Counted from the stretch's first letter, positions 47,853-60,487 are shown. The stretch: DNA of 64,000 nt from Turritopsis dohrnii (GCA_027922465.2 BQMF02000045.1:1302001-1366000), one strand, 5' to 3'. Notes: generated by a model not told the origin, from the sequence alone. A program made the numbers and translations.

Positions 47853-50098
47853 TTAGCTATCACGGAAAGACCGTTTTTCTTTGGTGTTTCGCTTCTTCTT
47901 TCTCCTTCCTCCTTCCCTTAAGACATCTACAGCATTAGATTCATCAGGTATACACTCATACCAGATTTTGAGATACTTATAGACGTTGCCACAGCTGTTG
48001 TCATCAAAGAAGATGTTTGATGCAACGACTTCACAGGCTTGTTCGTTCTTACATTGTCCGTTCACTTTTTGTATTGTATTATCTCCATTTGTTTCACAAA
48101 GCCTGTCTGATGTTAATCCGGCTGGTACTTTTGGACAAGTCACATGATCGTCACGACCCCAGAATGTTTTGGTAGTTTTAATCAATTCGTATTGTTTGCA
48201 TTGAATCCATCCCTTTTCTCCTTCGCAAATTACAGTGAAGTTCTAAAACAAATAGAACAAATACTTTATTAAAATTGTTCTGTAGTAATCAAAATTATGG
48301 CAATAATGGCTTTAGTATTTTTATATCAACTATCCTGACGAAGGAGCAAACAAACAGAATAAAAAACATACCGGCATAATGGCTTGGGGTCCAGAATCAC
48401 CAGATGGCCCCTGTGGACCAGGAAGACCAGGTGCACCAGGCAATCCAGCAGCTCCAGGTAAACCATTTGGACCAGGATCTCCTTTTTCTCCAGGAAATCC
48501 AGGAGGGCCCGGCGCACCAGCTGAACCAGGAGGACCCATTGGTCCAGGTGCTCCATCTTCACCTACATGTCCAGGTGCACCAGGTGCTCCCGGGAGACCA
48601 GGTGGTCCTGGCTCTCCTGCAGGGCCAGGTGGACCTGGTGGACCGGGCGGACCATTTAGACCTTTCAAGAAGAAACCAAGCGTCAAGTTTTGTTCCAAAA
48701 GCTGACTGACCATCAACTGATCAAGAAATGGTTGTGTAATCCTGTCACCAATTTTAGGCCAATCAGGAAGGATTCGTCCGGGTTGTTGTTCCCACTAGAA
48801 GGTAAACATCATGGAGAATGTAACTTGGCTGTGAATATCATATGGTTGTCGTCTGTGTATCATATCTGTGCGTAAACATACGTATCAGTGGTGTTGTGTA
48901 AATGTAATGTATGAATGTATGTTCTTCCGTGTTTCATGAACTGCAATATGAGATTGTGTCTCGGGTATCTGTCTTTATGTGTTCAGTCAATCGTTGTCGC
49001 AGTGAAACGTTCCACTTCAATTCATTGGGACGACGCTGTAGTGTTGTACGTTGCGTTTACTTGTCACTTTTTAAAATGTAACGCGTTTCAAAGTGCTTGC
49101 AGTATCGTTGGATAAGATGGATAAAAAATTTGAATGGAGGGAAAAAAAGCCTTTTTATTGAAGCAGCTTTGCAACACAACAGATGAGGAAGTTTGAGTTT
49201 ATATTTTATGTAACTAATTGTGCGTTGTCTTCGAGAGATCTGTACAAGATGCTCACAGGTGAACAAATACCAAAAATCTAATTAATGAATTTTCAATTCA
49301 ATTTTGATTAATGTTTTGGTCTTAGAAAAATGTTGTTTCCTCTGCAGTAACTAGCAATGAGGAATAATGAGAAATAATTTCTCAGAAAAACGAAAATGTG
49401 ACTTTGTTTCCAATGTGGAAATTTTCTGAAAACAAATATAATCGCTTTACAATTTGAAGCAACATATCACATATAAGTGAGTTTTGATATATTCTGTTCT
49501 TTTAAAAATTCATTTAAATTAAATTATGAATAATTATTCCTTTTCCCTTTCGAAATATCATGCTGAAAAAGATCAGAAAGATCAGACGCCGAACATTTTC
49601 ACGAAAATGAGTCGAAAATAATGCCGAAAATATCGAAAAAGGTAATAAGAAAATACAATGTAATAAAAATAAGGAATATTCAACTTTTTGTCAATATCTT
49701 ATCTTTGAATATTGTATATTGTTTTATGGAATGAAAAATATTCAAATATTAAGTAAACAAACTGAAAGTAAGCTTAAAATAAACCAACGAATAAAAAAAA
49801 ATTAAAATTAAAAAAATTAAAAAACAAAAAAATAGCATTGCCAGTTGCTTCTTAGTTTAAGGAGTAGTTACTTATTTTCTCACTAATTTATTTCAATAGT
49901 TTGAATATGTTTGTTTATAGTTTATAAAGTATACGTGTAGAAGTGGATGAAGGCAAACAAAGTTACTGTAGTTGATCTGTAAAGCTTGAACGCAATGTAG
50001 TTGAAAATGATAAACAAAGAAACGAGACATACCGTAATGTCGATAGTGACTCCTAAGAATATAACTAACAGGCACCCAAGGCCCTTTTCCCAACGCAT
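47853..50098 (-). CDS. collagen-SUEL lectin protein B
   Basis: Complete three-exon gene, all introns phase 0. 50098-50033 is a 22-codon signal peptide ([18 protein letters not shown]...). 48794-48372 has 141 codons: leader [20 protein letters not shown], helix [15 protein letters not shown], then 31 Gly-X-Y triplets. 48242-47853 is the lectin domain plus tail, 129 codons and stop. Donors GTATGT (both); acceptors TTCTAG and TTTTAG. The 292-residue product closely parallels protein A. Its lectin domain has eight cysteines, [19 protein letters not shown] and the basic tail [19 protein letters not shown]. By family knowledge SUEL domains bind L-rhamnose or D-galactose. A collagen stalk would give multivalency, so a role in microbial recognition, matrix or egg coat is possible; which one is inference. 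Confidence 0.88.
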
Positions 50099-52006
50099 TC
50101 TAAATCAGAAAATAACAAAACAATAATGTCTTTGATCCAAAAAGCCCAGATAATAAAGGCTATGTATTTAATGCTTATTTAAATGTAAAACCAAGTTGCC
50201 ATTAATTTCATTATAAAAAAAAAACAATATGGATGTTATCTTCGTTTCTTTAACTTCATCTTCTACCAACTATCAGCAAGAATAACTATTAGCACGATTT
50301 AAAGACAACTTACTTTTTTTATCGATTTATATTGACCCCTTTTGTTGTAATTAATTTCGGGTCCCGTTCTACATTTGGTTGTAAGTAAATTTTTAATTTT
50401 CTTTGTGTTAGCTAGAAACGCTAATGGGCTTGTTTTCGTTTACAATCGACAAGATGAATTAACACCGAGTGACACAATACCCGAATTGAATCGGCACCCG
50501 CTACGCTATTGATTAGGTCACAGGCAAAATATGTGTAAGTTGCCGAAACTAAAAATTTAATGTTTGCGAAGCAAAGAAAAATAGTTTTCAGAATCTTTTT
50601 AATAATGATAATAATTTTTTTTCTGATAATATTTGTAAAAGTTTGAACCTTTTTTTTTCGAAAATGGCTTTTGCTCCCCTGTAGAGAAAACCTTTTGAGC
50701 ATAATCAGAACTCAAAATTTTTAAATCGATTTAAAGGATATCTTACCTTTTCTTCCCTCAACAATCCGAGTAACCTTTTACCTTTAAACAATCGATGTTC
50801 CAAATTCTTCCTCGATATGATTATCAATATATTTTTCAATTTAAACAGACATTTTTTTAAAAAAGAAAAATTCAATGCCTGTAATATATTTCGCGTAATT
50901 AAAATTTGTTATTCAATAGTAACGCATGCGCAAGATTTTTTTTCATAAAAAATCATACATGACACTTTATTTCTTCAGAATAAAACTCATTTTCTGCATC
51001 AAACTGATCAGATGAATAGAATGTTTGTGGTTTTCGCTGTACTTAAACCACTGAAGCCATAAGCATTCACTCGACCGTCCCAAACAGCACTTTACCTATA
51101 CAAATTAGTTATGTTTATTTCAGAGTATCAATCGAACACAATAAGCACACCCGTTGCGTTATGTTAACAGGGCATTGCTGCGCTTGTCTGATCGTTCATT
51201 CTCAATTAGACAAACATATCAGAATCTCTTTGTTTTTAAAACTAATTGTAAATAATTGAACAAATTCTTTTTTTTCGATCAATTGTGATCGACTGATCGA
51301 TCAGAAAGTTTAAAGAAAGCTTTTCGCGTTTTGTTTCAGCATCGTGTAACACAACTTGTACAGCCTCGTTTTGAAGAATTTAATTGCTTTTTATGATCAC
51401 ACTTCGGAATGTGAATAACAACTGAATATTATTTAGTATTTAAATATAGCACTAATGATAAGATCTGAAACCAGTAAAAGGAGTAACAATATCATCGATT
51501 GAGAAGAAGGAGATGAAATAACAAGCTATCGAGATGTATGAGTGATACCCCCGATTTTATCAACCATTTGCACCAGGCCTTTTTATCATTGATTTGATAC
51601 TCTCTAGTGACAAATTACGAGTAAAAATAACGTGGTCTTTCATCAAGCGCTTGAATAGTTTAAGTAGACTTTGAATCTCAAGAGACAACTTATTTTCATT
51701 TTGTGATATGAAGACTGGCTCCAAATTAGGGGTCAAACTGACAAATCATAATGGTGGAGCCATCAGCGCAAATGGTGTATAACACGGTGTTCAAACAAAA
51801 ACTCAGGAAAGGTCTATCTATACCAACATTAGCTTTTCGTAATGGGACTCACGTGGGATTTCCGCGCACCAAGTTATACTTAAGTAATACCTAATACCTT
51901 GGAAATTCGCAACAGATAGATTCGATCCCCCGTTAGGTGCGATGCGTTCATCATATTCGCAGTAGTTGTTTTAAAGAATATTTCTGCTTGTGTCAATTTT
52001 TCCTTA
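50099..52006. other. non-coding, upstream of lectin gene B
   Basis: AT-rich. Presumably includes the promoter of gene B just above 50098, but no clear TATA was identified. No exon supported. Confidence 0.4.
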
Positions 52007-52605
52007 CTGGCCAAATTTTGAATATGATCATTGAAACGAATGGTTGTATCTTGTGCTTGAGAAGGCTCGTTTCAGTTTTTAAAGAGCTTTTTCAGCGATC
52101 AGCAAAGGGGGGGGGGGAGCTTGGGGGCTTGAGCCCCCCCCAACTTTTTTGTCAATTATGAGGATTTTCTTTTGCCTTTCCTAAAAGTTGGAAATCATGT
52201 TGAAATTATAGATTTTGAGTGCTTTTATAGGCAATCTGGAGGTAGTATTTTTTAAAAATTTTCTTGGCGCATCGGCTTGAGCCCCCCCAACTTTTTGTCA
52301 ATTATGAGGATTTTCTTTTGCCTTTCCTAAAAGTTGGAAATCATGTTGAAATTATAGATTTTGAGTGCTTTTATAGGCAATCTGGAGGTAGTATTTTTTA
52401 AAAATTTTCTTGGCGCATCGGCCTCAACCATGGTGGGGCCTCTTTCCCGGTAATACAGATTTATTGAGCCCCTACAACTCAAAATGTCTTGCTACGTCCC
52501 TGCTGGCCAAATTTTGAATATGATCATTGAAACGAATGGTTGTATCTTGTGCTTGAGAAGGCTCGTTTCAGTTTTTAAAGAGCTTTTTCACCGATCAGCA
52601 AAGGG
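52007..52605. repeat. tandem CAGGGACGTAGC-family insertion between 100-bp direct repeats
   Basis: 52007-52108 and 52503-52605 are direct copies (GGCCAAATTTTGAATATGAT...CGATCAGCAAAGGG) with one visible mismatch. Between them lies the inverse of the 746-980 repeat, with its core present twice (about 52125-52275 and 52280-52430), a G tract (52107-52117) and the end GTCTTGCTACGTCCCTG. The two flanks are too long for a normal target duplication, so local tandem duplication is likely. Confidence 0.7.
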
Positions 52606-53154
52606 ATTCTACAGAAATCCTTGTGTTGGTAATTTCTACCTTCTTTACTTGATTACTAGCAGTGGGAAAATCTGTTGAAATATCACTAAGAAGAAGTGCG
52701 TTTCTATGGAAATATGCACACTAATTCAATAAAAACGCTCTTCATCTGAGTGACGTTTTGACGATTTTGTCGTTGGGGTAAGCTAATTTCCGTAACAATG
52801 CGGTGTGATTCAATTTATTATTGGATTCCCTGCAAGTCATCTCATGGAAGAATAGAGTTTTTCAGATTTTCTAACCTAATGGGGGAAAAACCAGTTCGGA
52901 TGTGGTGGGTTAGTTTTGTAACATGTTCAAAACGAAAACACAAACCAAAAAAGCTAAATATAAGGTACTACTGAGCCGGCTTTCATGCATACGCGGAGCA
53001 CAGCGCCTAGCCCTAAGGCATGCGAGCTTGACAAATTGACATAAAAGAATCGGAAATATACAAACTGATACATATGCGTACTGGACTTATGTTAAATTGA
53101 TAAGTGAAAACAAGAAACGGCTTGTGTAAACCCTCCAGTAAAAAAACTTTGACT
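52606..53154. other. non-coding, no gene seen
   Basis: No feature recognised. Confidence 0.35.
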
Positions 53155-53435
53155 TTAGCGAGTTGAGGTAGAACTTTAGTGAAGTAATTTAGTTCGTAGA
53201 TAAAAAGCAACTGCTGATAAAAATCCAGTTGTTTGGAGAATTTTTGAAAGTATTAATTACAAAAAATGATATACAGTCGACTCTCGATAACTCGAATACT
53301 CGAACTTTTCGATATCTCAAACAATATTTCCGATTCCCTGGCTGATTTTCTCTCATTACAGGTAGAACTTTAGTGAAGTAGTTTAGTGAAGTCGCTTAGC
53401 TCGTAAATAAAAAGCAACTGATGATGAAAATCCAG
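53155..53435. mobile_element. pogo/Tigger end between short direct repeats
   Basis: 53274-53330 begins CAGTCGACTCTCGATAACTC after a TA and is a typical Tigger-type terminal sequence. It is bracketed by diverged direct copies (GGTAGAACTTTAGTGAAGTA...AAAAAGCAACTG.TGAT.AAAATCCAG) at 53165-53225 and 53361-53433. Confidence 0.55.
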
Positions 53436-53560
53436 AGATGTATTGATAGTGCTAGTTAAATTAACGGCATAATACAAAAATGACATTTTAACAACCAAAA
53501 GTAAGCTACATATATTAACATAAAAGCAAAGTAGACATGCAGTAAAGTACAAAGCACAAC

Positions 53561-53880
53561 TACCGTAAAAGACCAAATAAGCGCCCCGACCGAATTAGCG
53601 CCCCTGTCGAATAAACGCCCCGGGGTCAGATCAAGCGCCCCGCTCAACCTGCGTTTTTAACCGTAGATGATGACGATGAAGAAGTCGACGAAGACACTGT
53701 TGTTATATATCTTCCAAATACTTTAGTTATGTTCTATTTCGTTGTTTCAGGATTTTTCTTATTGTTTTGTTCGCACCTTCAGTAGTTTAATTTTTTCCAA
53801 AGGAAAAAAATCGCTATGCTGAACATTTAAGAAAATTTAATAAGCACCCCTGCAGAATAAGCGCCCCCCATTGGAAAAGC
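53561..53880. mobile_element. TIR fragment with AGCGCCCC words
   Basis: TA then CCGTAAAAGACCAAATAAGC, followed by repeated GCGCCCC words to 53645 and again at 53845-53872. The matching far end was not found. Related in style to 54593-55075. Confidence 0.45.
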
Positions 53881-54592
53881 TTATCCAATGTGTTCCGAAA
53901 AACAAAATAATTTAGGGGAAGACATTGAAATGGACTAATCCTAATAGGTTGATGGCCTGCTGGATTTTGTATGTCTAATTTAAAAAGAAGTTTGTACTTT
54001 ACCCTTGACTGCAATAAAGAATAAAAACAAGCTAAATCAAACCTTGAATAACATTGACGCCAACACTTCTCTCCTTGTTCTCTTATTGGGTATTTCACCT
54101 TGGAAGGAAACAAACCCTTCGGTTGATTAGTTAATATCGAAAGTTCATATTGAAATCTCAAATAGGCTCATTTCTAATTTTTGGAATTTTGATCATTCAA
54201 ATACTAGTAGAAAGTCAATATACACGCACTTTTTTTCGATTATATACAGTAACCGTCGCTTTCGACGCCCTCCGCAGCGACTCTCGATTTTTGACATTCC
54301 GGTCTGTAAAATACACGCTCGAATTTTACAGACCAGAAAATCGATCACTGTTGAATTGCCCTAAAATCATTCAGATTAAGAATTTTGATTTTAACTTCAG
54401 GAGAGATCTCCAAAATGAATATGCTATTTCAAGCGACTCTGTTTTCATGTTTCCATGTCAATGCATTGATAAACAAATAAATAAACAAATGGTGGATTTT
54501 CAACAGAAAAATCCAAATTAGAACGCCCTTTTTTGAACAGGATATTTTCAATAATAATATCTAGGTCAAAAATGGCTACAAAGTTAAAAATA

Positions 54593-55075
54593 CCGTAATG
54601 CATCGATTAAACGACCCCCTTCTTTTAAACGCCCCCCCCGAATACCCGCCCCCCCCCCCCTTTTCAGGAGATTTTTAAATAAACGCCCCCCTCTATTAGA
54701 CGCCTTCCTCGAATAGACGCCCCTCTCTAGAGGGGGGCATTTATTAGAGACACACTAATTAAGGCATGTAGAACTACTACATTGCATTGTTTCAGCCTCA
54801 ATGTTTTCATTTTGTGTAAAAATATGGAAATTTGCGATAGACGCCTTTCTTTTTAAATTTTAAACTTTAACTTTGTCTTTATTGACGATGATCTTGAAGT
54901 TTAATTTTGTATATTTTTTATCGATGTTTATATTTAGTTTATATTTACGAAAAAGAAGAGTTTCACAAAAATTCAATAGACGCCCCCCTCTTTTAAACGC
55001 CCCCCTCGAATAGACGCCCCCTAAAAATTCAAAAAAATTTAATAACGCCCCGGGCGTCTAATCGAAGCATTACGG
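54593..55075. mobile_element. TA-flanked MITE with AACGCCCCC arrays
   Basis: Ends CCGTAATGCATCGATTAAAC and (complement of right end) CCGTAATGCTTCGATTAGAC, with TA outside each (54591-54592, 55076-55077). Repeated AAACGCCCCC and TAGACGCCCC blocks lie in inverted orientation at both ends. 483 bp, no coding. Confidence 0.8.
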
Positions 55076-55277
55076 TATTATTAGAATATCTTGAAAATAT
55101 TGTAAGAATATCTTGAGGATATTTCTTCGTTCAATTGAGAATACTAACAGAGAGATGCTCATTCACGAGAGTTTTCCAGTCGTTGCTAAGGTTACACAAC
55201 TTGATGATTGATGATGATGTAAAAAAAAGCCGATTTTAGTAAAAAGATAAGAAAATTTATAAAAGAAAATCAAAGTT

Positions 55278-56542
55278 TCACAATCTTATTTGCTTCTCAC
55301 AAACGGAACATTTGCAAACGATTTTCATCTTGCAACGTAAATAACGACAGTCATTCAAATTTTTTACGCACACAATATTTTTATCTACTTTGCTGTTGGT
55401 CGTAATTACTTTGCTTTCGGTTTGAGCGTCTTCAAGAAGAGTAGCCAAAGCGGGCGCTCGGGTTTTCGGATTCCCAGTTAATTGTGAAGACCTCCTTTGA
55501 GTTTTCTGAACGTCAGGTCTTTCAATAGAATCCAAGGAAAACCGCTTTGTGGCGACGACATTTCTTGTAGCAGGCGTCATGTCGGTAAATGAGCACAACG
55601 ACATAGGAAAACGCGTATTCGAAGATCGTCGATTCAATAACCTATTATTGTTTCCGAGAGAATTTATTGATTTCTGATTGGATGGTTTTCTTTTCAAGTC
55701 TATTTGGAGTTCACCCATTGGTTGAACGTCTGCATATTTATGATTCTTAAGCGCATCAATGGAAGCATGCCGTTTGGAAGAGCGATCGCTGCCAGCTGTT
55801 TTGACTCTCGGAAGGTTGAAGGGTGCTATTTGAAGTTTTAATCCTTGAGGCGTAGTCAACCTGGGCGCAGTTAACATAAGCGACTGTTTGTTCAAGGTGC
55901 CACTACTTTTCCTGTCTTTTAAGTCCGTTCTTTCGAGACTAGCTTTTCTGTTTCTGCGTGGAAGAAGTTTTATACTGTCATCATTCGAAAAGACTTTTAT
56001 ATTATCATCATTTTGTTCAGTAGAGCTATTTGTCAATCCTTCTGTAGTAACGACAGCCATCTGGCAAATTTCTTCAGGAGATATTGAGCTCCTCCGTTGT
56101 TGTACCATGTTACAAGCTGCTCTTAGTTTCGAGAAACCATCTGGTGATATTGACGCTCTACGATGGAGTGCGTTTAATTTTTGCAAGTGCGCTTGTGACA
56201 AGAGGTCGGGATTAATTGACGAACGACGTCGGCTCAATTCGACGCTCCATAATTTGGGAATGTCGTCCTCTTCGTCGGTACTGTCGGAATCTTCGTCGAC
56301 AGCAGGAATTTTTCCACACTCTATCACCTTGTTTAAAAACACTCCATCACAATTTTCGGCATTTTTCGTCTTCGGAGAATCTCTTTCTTCATCATTTATT
56401 TTATTCGCTGAGGACGTATTACAGTTTTCAGTCTTTCTTAATACATTCTCTTCTTCATCGTTCCAGATCGCCTCCTTCTTGTAGTCAGCATATGCTTGCA
56501 TGAAATGTCTGGAACCATTGGCTGAGATCATTACCGCATTAT
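55278..56542 (-). CDS. Ser/Arg-rich protein with repeated RRxS motifs, main exon
   Basis: The frame spans an exon from acceptor TTTCTTCAG at 56543 to TGA at 55278, with 417 residues from its first internal Met (MISANGSRHFMQAYADYKKE). It has an acidic N-terminal part (DEDSDSTDEEDDIP), then three spaced repeats RRRSSINPD, HRRASISPD and QRRSSISPEE, and further basophilic-kinase-type sites (RKASLE, KRHASID, NRRSSN, TKRFSLD, QRRSSQ). It ends in a cysteine cluster (CRYLRCKMKIVCKCSVCEKQ). No enzyme domain or membrane helix. It is probably an intracellular regulatory or scaffold protein phosphorylated by PKA-like kinases (inference). The exon opens mid-codon (phase 1), so an upstream exon exists, perhaps 57638-57500. 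Family not recognised. Confidence 0.75.
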
Positions 56543-57473
56543 CTGAAGAAATAAAGTTTTATTTATTGGTGACGTCATAAATTGAGGGCGTGATCAATAA
56601 GTATGGAGATCAAAACACTGTTTCATTTTTTAAGTTGGTGTTCACAAGGACTTCCAATAAGAGATCTCATTTGATAAGTGAAAAGTTCAATTTAGGTAAA
56701 AAAGATTATTTTTTGAACATACTTTTAAATCATCACGATATAGTTAAGGACCCCAGTTAAGATACAGTTTTCCCCACTCTTTAACGATGATCGATAACTT
56801 ATAACATCATACAGTTCCTTAAAAACAAATGCGCTTGATCAGAAAGTCAACAGTTCTCTTAAGGCATTTCGTCATAAGTATACTTGTTTTGTGACGTAAA
56901 ATCATGGATTTACATAAGGTAAACAAAACAGACCTGTTTCTTCACAAATAAACAACACATACCAAAACAAAAGAGTTATATAAACAACTTGCTCGTTGCA
57001 TAAACCAATGCAGATACAACTATCAAAAGAAAGCAAACATTAAGAGCGAAGATGTTTTAAACTTTATTTTAGTGGCGTGTGACCATAGAATATCGTCACA
57101 AGAGGTTTGCCAAGGTATTACATGTCCGTTAACATACGATTGTTTTTTCAAAAGTGCTGACAAAATGGTGTCAAGTAGATCGGATTAATTTCATCCTGTT
57201 GATAGAAGGAAAGAAAGCGTATATTTTGACATCGAAAATTGAGTATTTACTTATAATTGATTTTCTTTATGGTTTTATGTAATGCTAAAGAGACGAAGAT
57301 AATCTTCAAATTTGGTAAGGGGCGGATGTTCTCTAAAGTTAACGATCGATTGATCACGTGAAATGTTTGTTCCTCTGAGCGTCCATACTTCCAAGTTGGT
57401 AGCTAACTTACCACCAACGATTCATACATGATCGATCCAAGTTTGTCTTACTCGGAAGAGTAACCCTGCACAA

Positions 57474-57638
57474 CTATTTTCTGCTCTTCACACACACACT
57501 CAAATAAGACATCAAAACATCGATATGGTTAATCCTTCTCTTGAACGTCTTTACAGTTACTTGAGTTCCACGTCTTAATAAAATGGTTAAATGATTTCGT
57601 CCTACTTCTAGACGCGTGTGTGAGGCAGACGACGCCAT
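57474..57638 (-). CDS. candidate first exon of the RRxS protein gene
   Basis: From the ATG at 57638 a 54-codon frame begins MASSASHTRLEVGRNHLTIL and continues LRRGTQVTVKTFKRRINHID before a stop at 57474. A phase-1 donor (TTGA/GTGTGT, about 57500) would match the phase of the exon at 56542. An alternative strong-looking donor at CAA/GTAACT is in the wrong phase. Coding look is fair; linkage to the next gene is unproven. Confidence 0.25.
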   Translation of the reverse strand: MASSASHTRLEVGRNHLTILLRRGTQVTVKTFKRRINHIDVLMSYLSVCVKSRK

Positions 57639-60487
57639 GTCTGTCCTGACAAAAACAAATTAGTTGTCAAAAATTATTCGACGTTGAACTGCTACGGCTT
57701 ATAAAAACCTTCGACTGTACTTGGATCCCCTCTAAAAACTCTGATGGAAACTAAACTTTTGATTTTCTGACATTTAAGTATGTGTTACAAAATCAAAAAT
57801 AAATATTCCCGCCTGACAGATGAAGTTGTTATCACGTCTAGAAATCACTGTAAACAATTTACGAAACAGATTCATGTTATTATTTACGTCTATAGTTCAA
57901 TGTTCAAGAATACGTCATAAAAACATTTGAATCCATGCGTTACAAGATTCGTCTGCGTACCCGTCCATTTTTTACACAAAAACCAAGATTTTTATTTGTT
58001 AATGTATAAAGGAGTTCAGGCTAGATACGTTTTTAATGTTCTTCATTATTTCCAAATGTTGCCACAAATGAGGTTCTATTTAAAATATCCATAAGTAGGT
58101 CGGAGAATACGAGGTACTGGATATGTACACAATGATCGTGGACTTATGAGAAAGAGATCAGACAGCCAAGGTGTGTAGTGGTGTAAACTTCCCAGTGAAT
58201 CCATTGCGGCCCGTGTTCGAAGCTCAGTCGTATCTCTACTTCACTCCGATGTGCTTTAAATGTATCTGCCGAGAAAACACCATCTATGCTGTATTATCAA
58301 GTTTCGCTTCGTTCCTATGTATACAATTGTGCCATATAATTTTATTAATTAGCGATTCACTCATTATTTCCATTCCATAGTAAAATAACTAAAAACACTT
58401 ATAATCAAAAAACACTTATAATCTTTCTCTGACGATGAACACTTGTTAGTGAGGTCGAATATATAGCTAGAAAGAAAACATAACCTTGTTCTTTCTTTCC
58501 AAAATGAACCTTCTGCCGATATTATTTGTATAAAAATCTTTCAAATGAAGCCATCATACTTGAAGGCTAGTTTCTAAGGCAGAACATCAGGAACACCATA
58601 CTGGCCTTCAAGAAAAAATCCATGAAGCGCTATCTGCAACTACTAGTGCACACTGGCCTTCGTACAAGTTAGAGCAGTGCTATACGTATCTATGGCGGTA
58701 AGTCAACTACTAGTTGCAAAACGGCGGGCGGAAAAACCGACCATAGCAGATGGAAGCCCAAGGACTAAAAACGTCCGCTTACTTATTTACTAGTCAACTG
58801 CCAGTTTTAAGTCAACGGGTAGAAGTCCCCAAAAAGGATGAGGGATGAAACTGTGTAGTTACTTACATAGGGCTCATCTGCATTAGATACCCAGTGGGCA
58901 AAACTGTAAAAAAGTCACCTCGATGAAGATCATTTTTATTGAAATAGTGTGTACATTTCTATTGAAATGTACTCCTTTGCAGTGATTTTTTAACAATTTT
59001 CCCGCTGGATAGATCGTTTACCTTATCTCTTAACGTATCAACTTTCTCAAGAGGATAGATACTAAAACATATTATGGTAATAAAATATTGTACTCGCCAT
59101 AAGACATCTTTTTATAAAGGCAAAGTAAATAAAGAAGTTTTTCTTCTTTAGAAAAGTTATACCTTCAATAAATCAACGTGATGACGCAACAAATGACCGT
59201 AAAGAAGAGAGTCATACAAAATATCACTCACGACATTATGCTTCATAGACTTTATGCAAGTTTGCTTGGACTATATAATGGCTTTTCGTATTTTTAAGTT
59301 TCGACAACATGAAAAGATTAGTTACTTAGTAACGTTTATTATCAGTTTCATGCCAACTTCTGATATCCTTGTGATTAAGTTTAGAAAGTTTTAAAAAAAA
59401 AGATACTTTAAGAGATTAAGAAGTGCTGTGCGTTTTAATACCACGTCTACACAAAACCTACGATAACTCACTAATTAATAGTTTTAATTCTCGATACTTA
59501 ATAAAAGGGAATGAATATCTATACATTTCTTGCATTTTTTTTCGATGCATATTTGCACGTAGTCACTTCAGCAAGTCGTCCCTCAGAAAACCAAAAGTAC
59601 AAAAACAAACCCAATAGAAACAATATTTTGTCGCTACGTAACAATTTCCCCATATCTCATGAGCACAGTCATTCAATTAGGCATCAGTACCTATAATCCC
59701 GTTACAAAATATTTGGGAAAATCCTGTTTCCCCTGATTTCAATATTGTATGAAGTACTAAAGGCTCTCAGCTGTTTTTCTTCACCTCCAAAACATTCTGT
59801 TATCTTTCAACATAAACGGCATTGAATTTTGGGACAGGGAAAACCTGCCTCATCAACTTGCAGGGGCATTTTCCCTTCTACAATCAACTTTTTAGGTTTT
59901 GCGTGGAGGATTCTAGTGCTTTTTTATCAAGCATACAATTATATGTTTATTCATTTTGAAACACGACACTTCCAGTCCACAATTCTGAAACTGGGTTATA
60001 TTTCCACCGAGCTTGAAGTATTTGCAGTAAAATTCAGCTAAAGTTTTTGCTGTGGTCAAGAATCAGAAGTTCAACTCAAATGACAAAACGTTTCCTAAAA
60101 ATCAATTATTTTGACATTTTCCCATCAAGGGAAACGAAAGTGGAACCTAATCTATTATTTCATTTAACAAAATATATCCAACAGGTGTCTTAATCTGTAT
60201 AGCATGTTTTGCATTTTAAAATCAACTACGTTTCTTTAATGTTCATAAATATTTTGGCAATCTTTGGAAACAGTAAAATCGAACTTAAATTCGAACTCAT
60301 ATGTTCATCCATGTGCTGAAAAATGTCATTGTTTACTGATCTCTATTTTCCACAAGAAAAGTATTAGACTTATGGTAAAATGATCTGACACCAATTAAGC
60401 AAGGGAAAAGTTGATCAAACCGGAGGAGATGGCCATAAAACGTCATCGATGTATTCTGTGAGGTGTTCGAGTTTAGGGCTACGTTAG
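57639..60487. other. non-coding, no gene seen
   Basis: Nearly 3 kb with no supported exon. Short plus ORFs (58171-58380, 59829-60041) show no domain or splice support. Segment 58965-59000 resembles 43190-43225 (ATGTACTCC..GCAGTGATTTTT). Confidence 0.4.

Noticed and set aside
54150..54521. 123-codon plus ORF
   Set aside because: Lies between two transposon fragments, shows no domain, and the opposite strand is also open. Hydrophobic start alone is not enough.
55888..56484. 198-codon plus-strand ORF
   Set aside because: Antisense to the RRxS-protein exon. The minus frame is longer, has a proper acceptor and meaningful repeats.
58880..58925. CATTAGATACCC, resembling the conserved small-subunit rRNA word
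   Set aside because: No other rRNA-like sequence on either side; a chance 10-12 base match.
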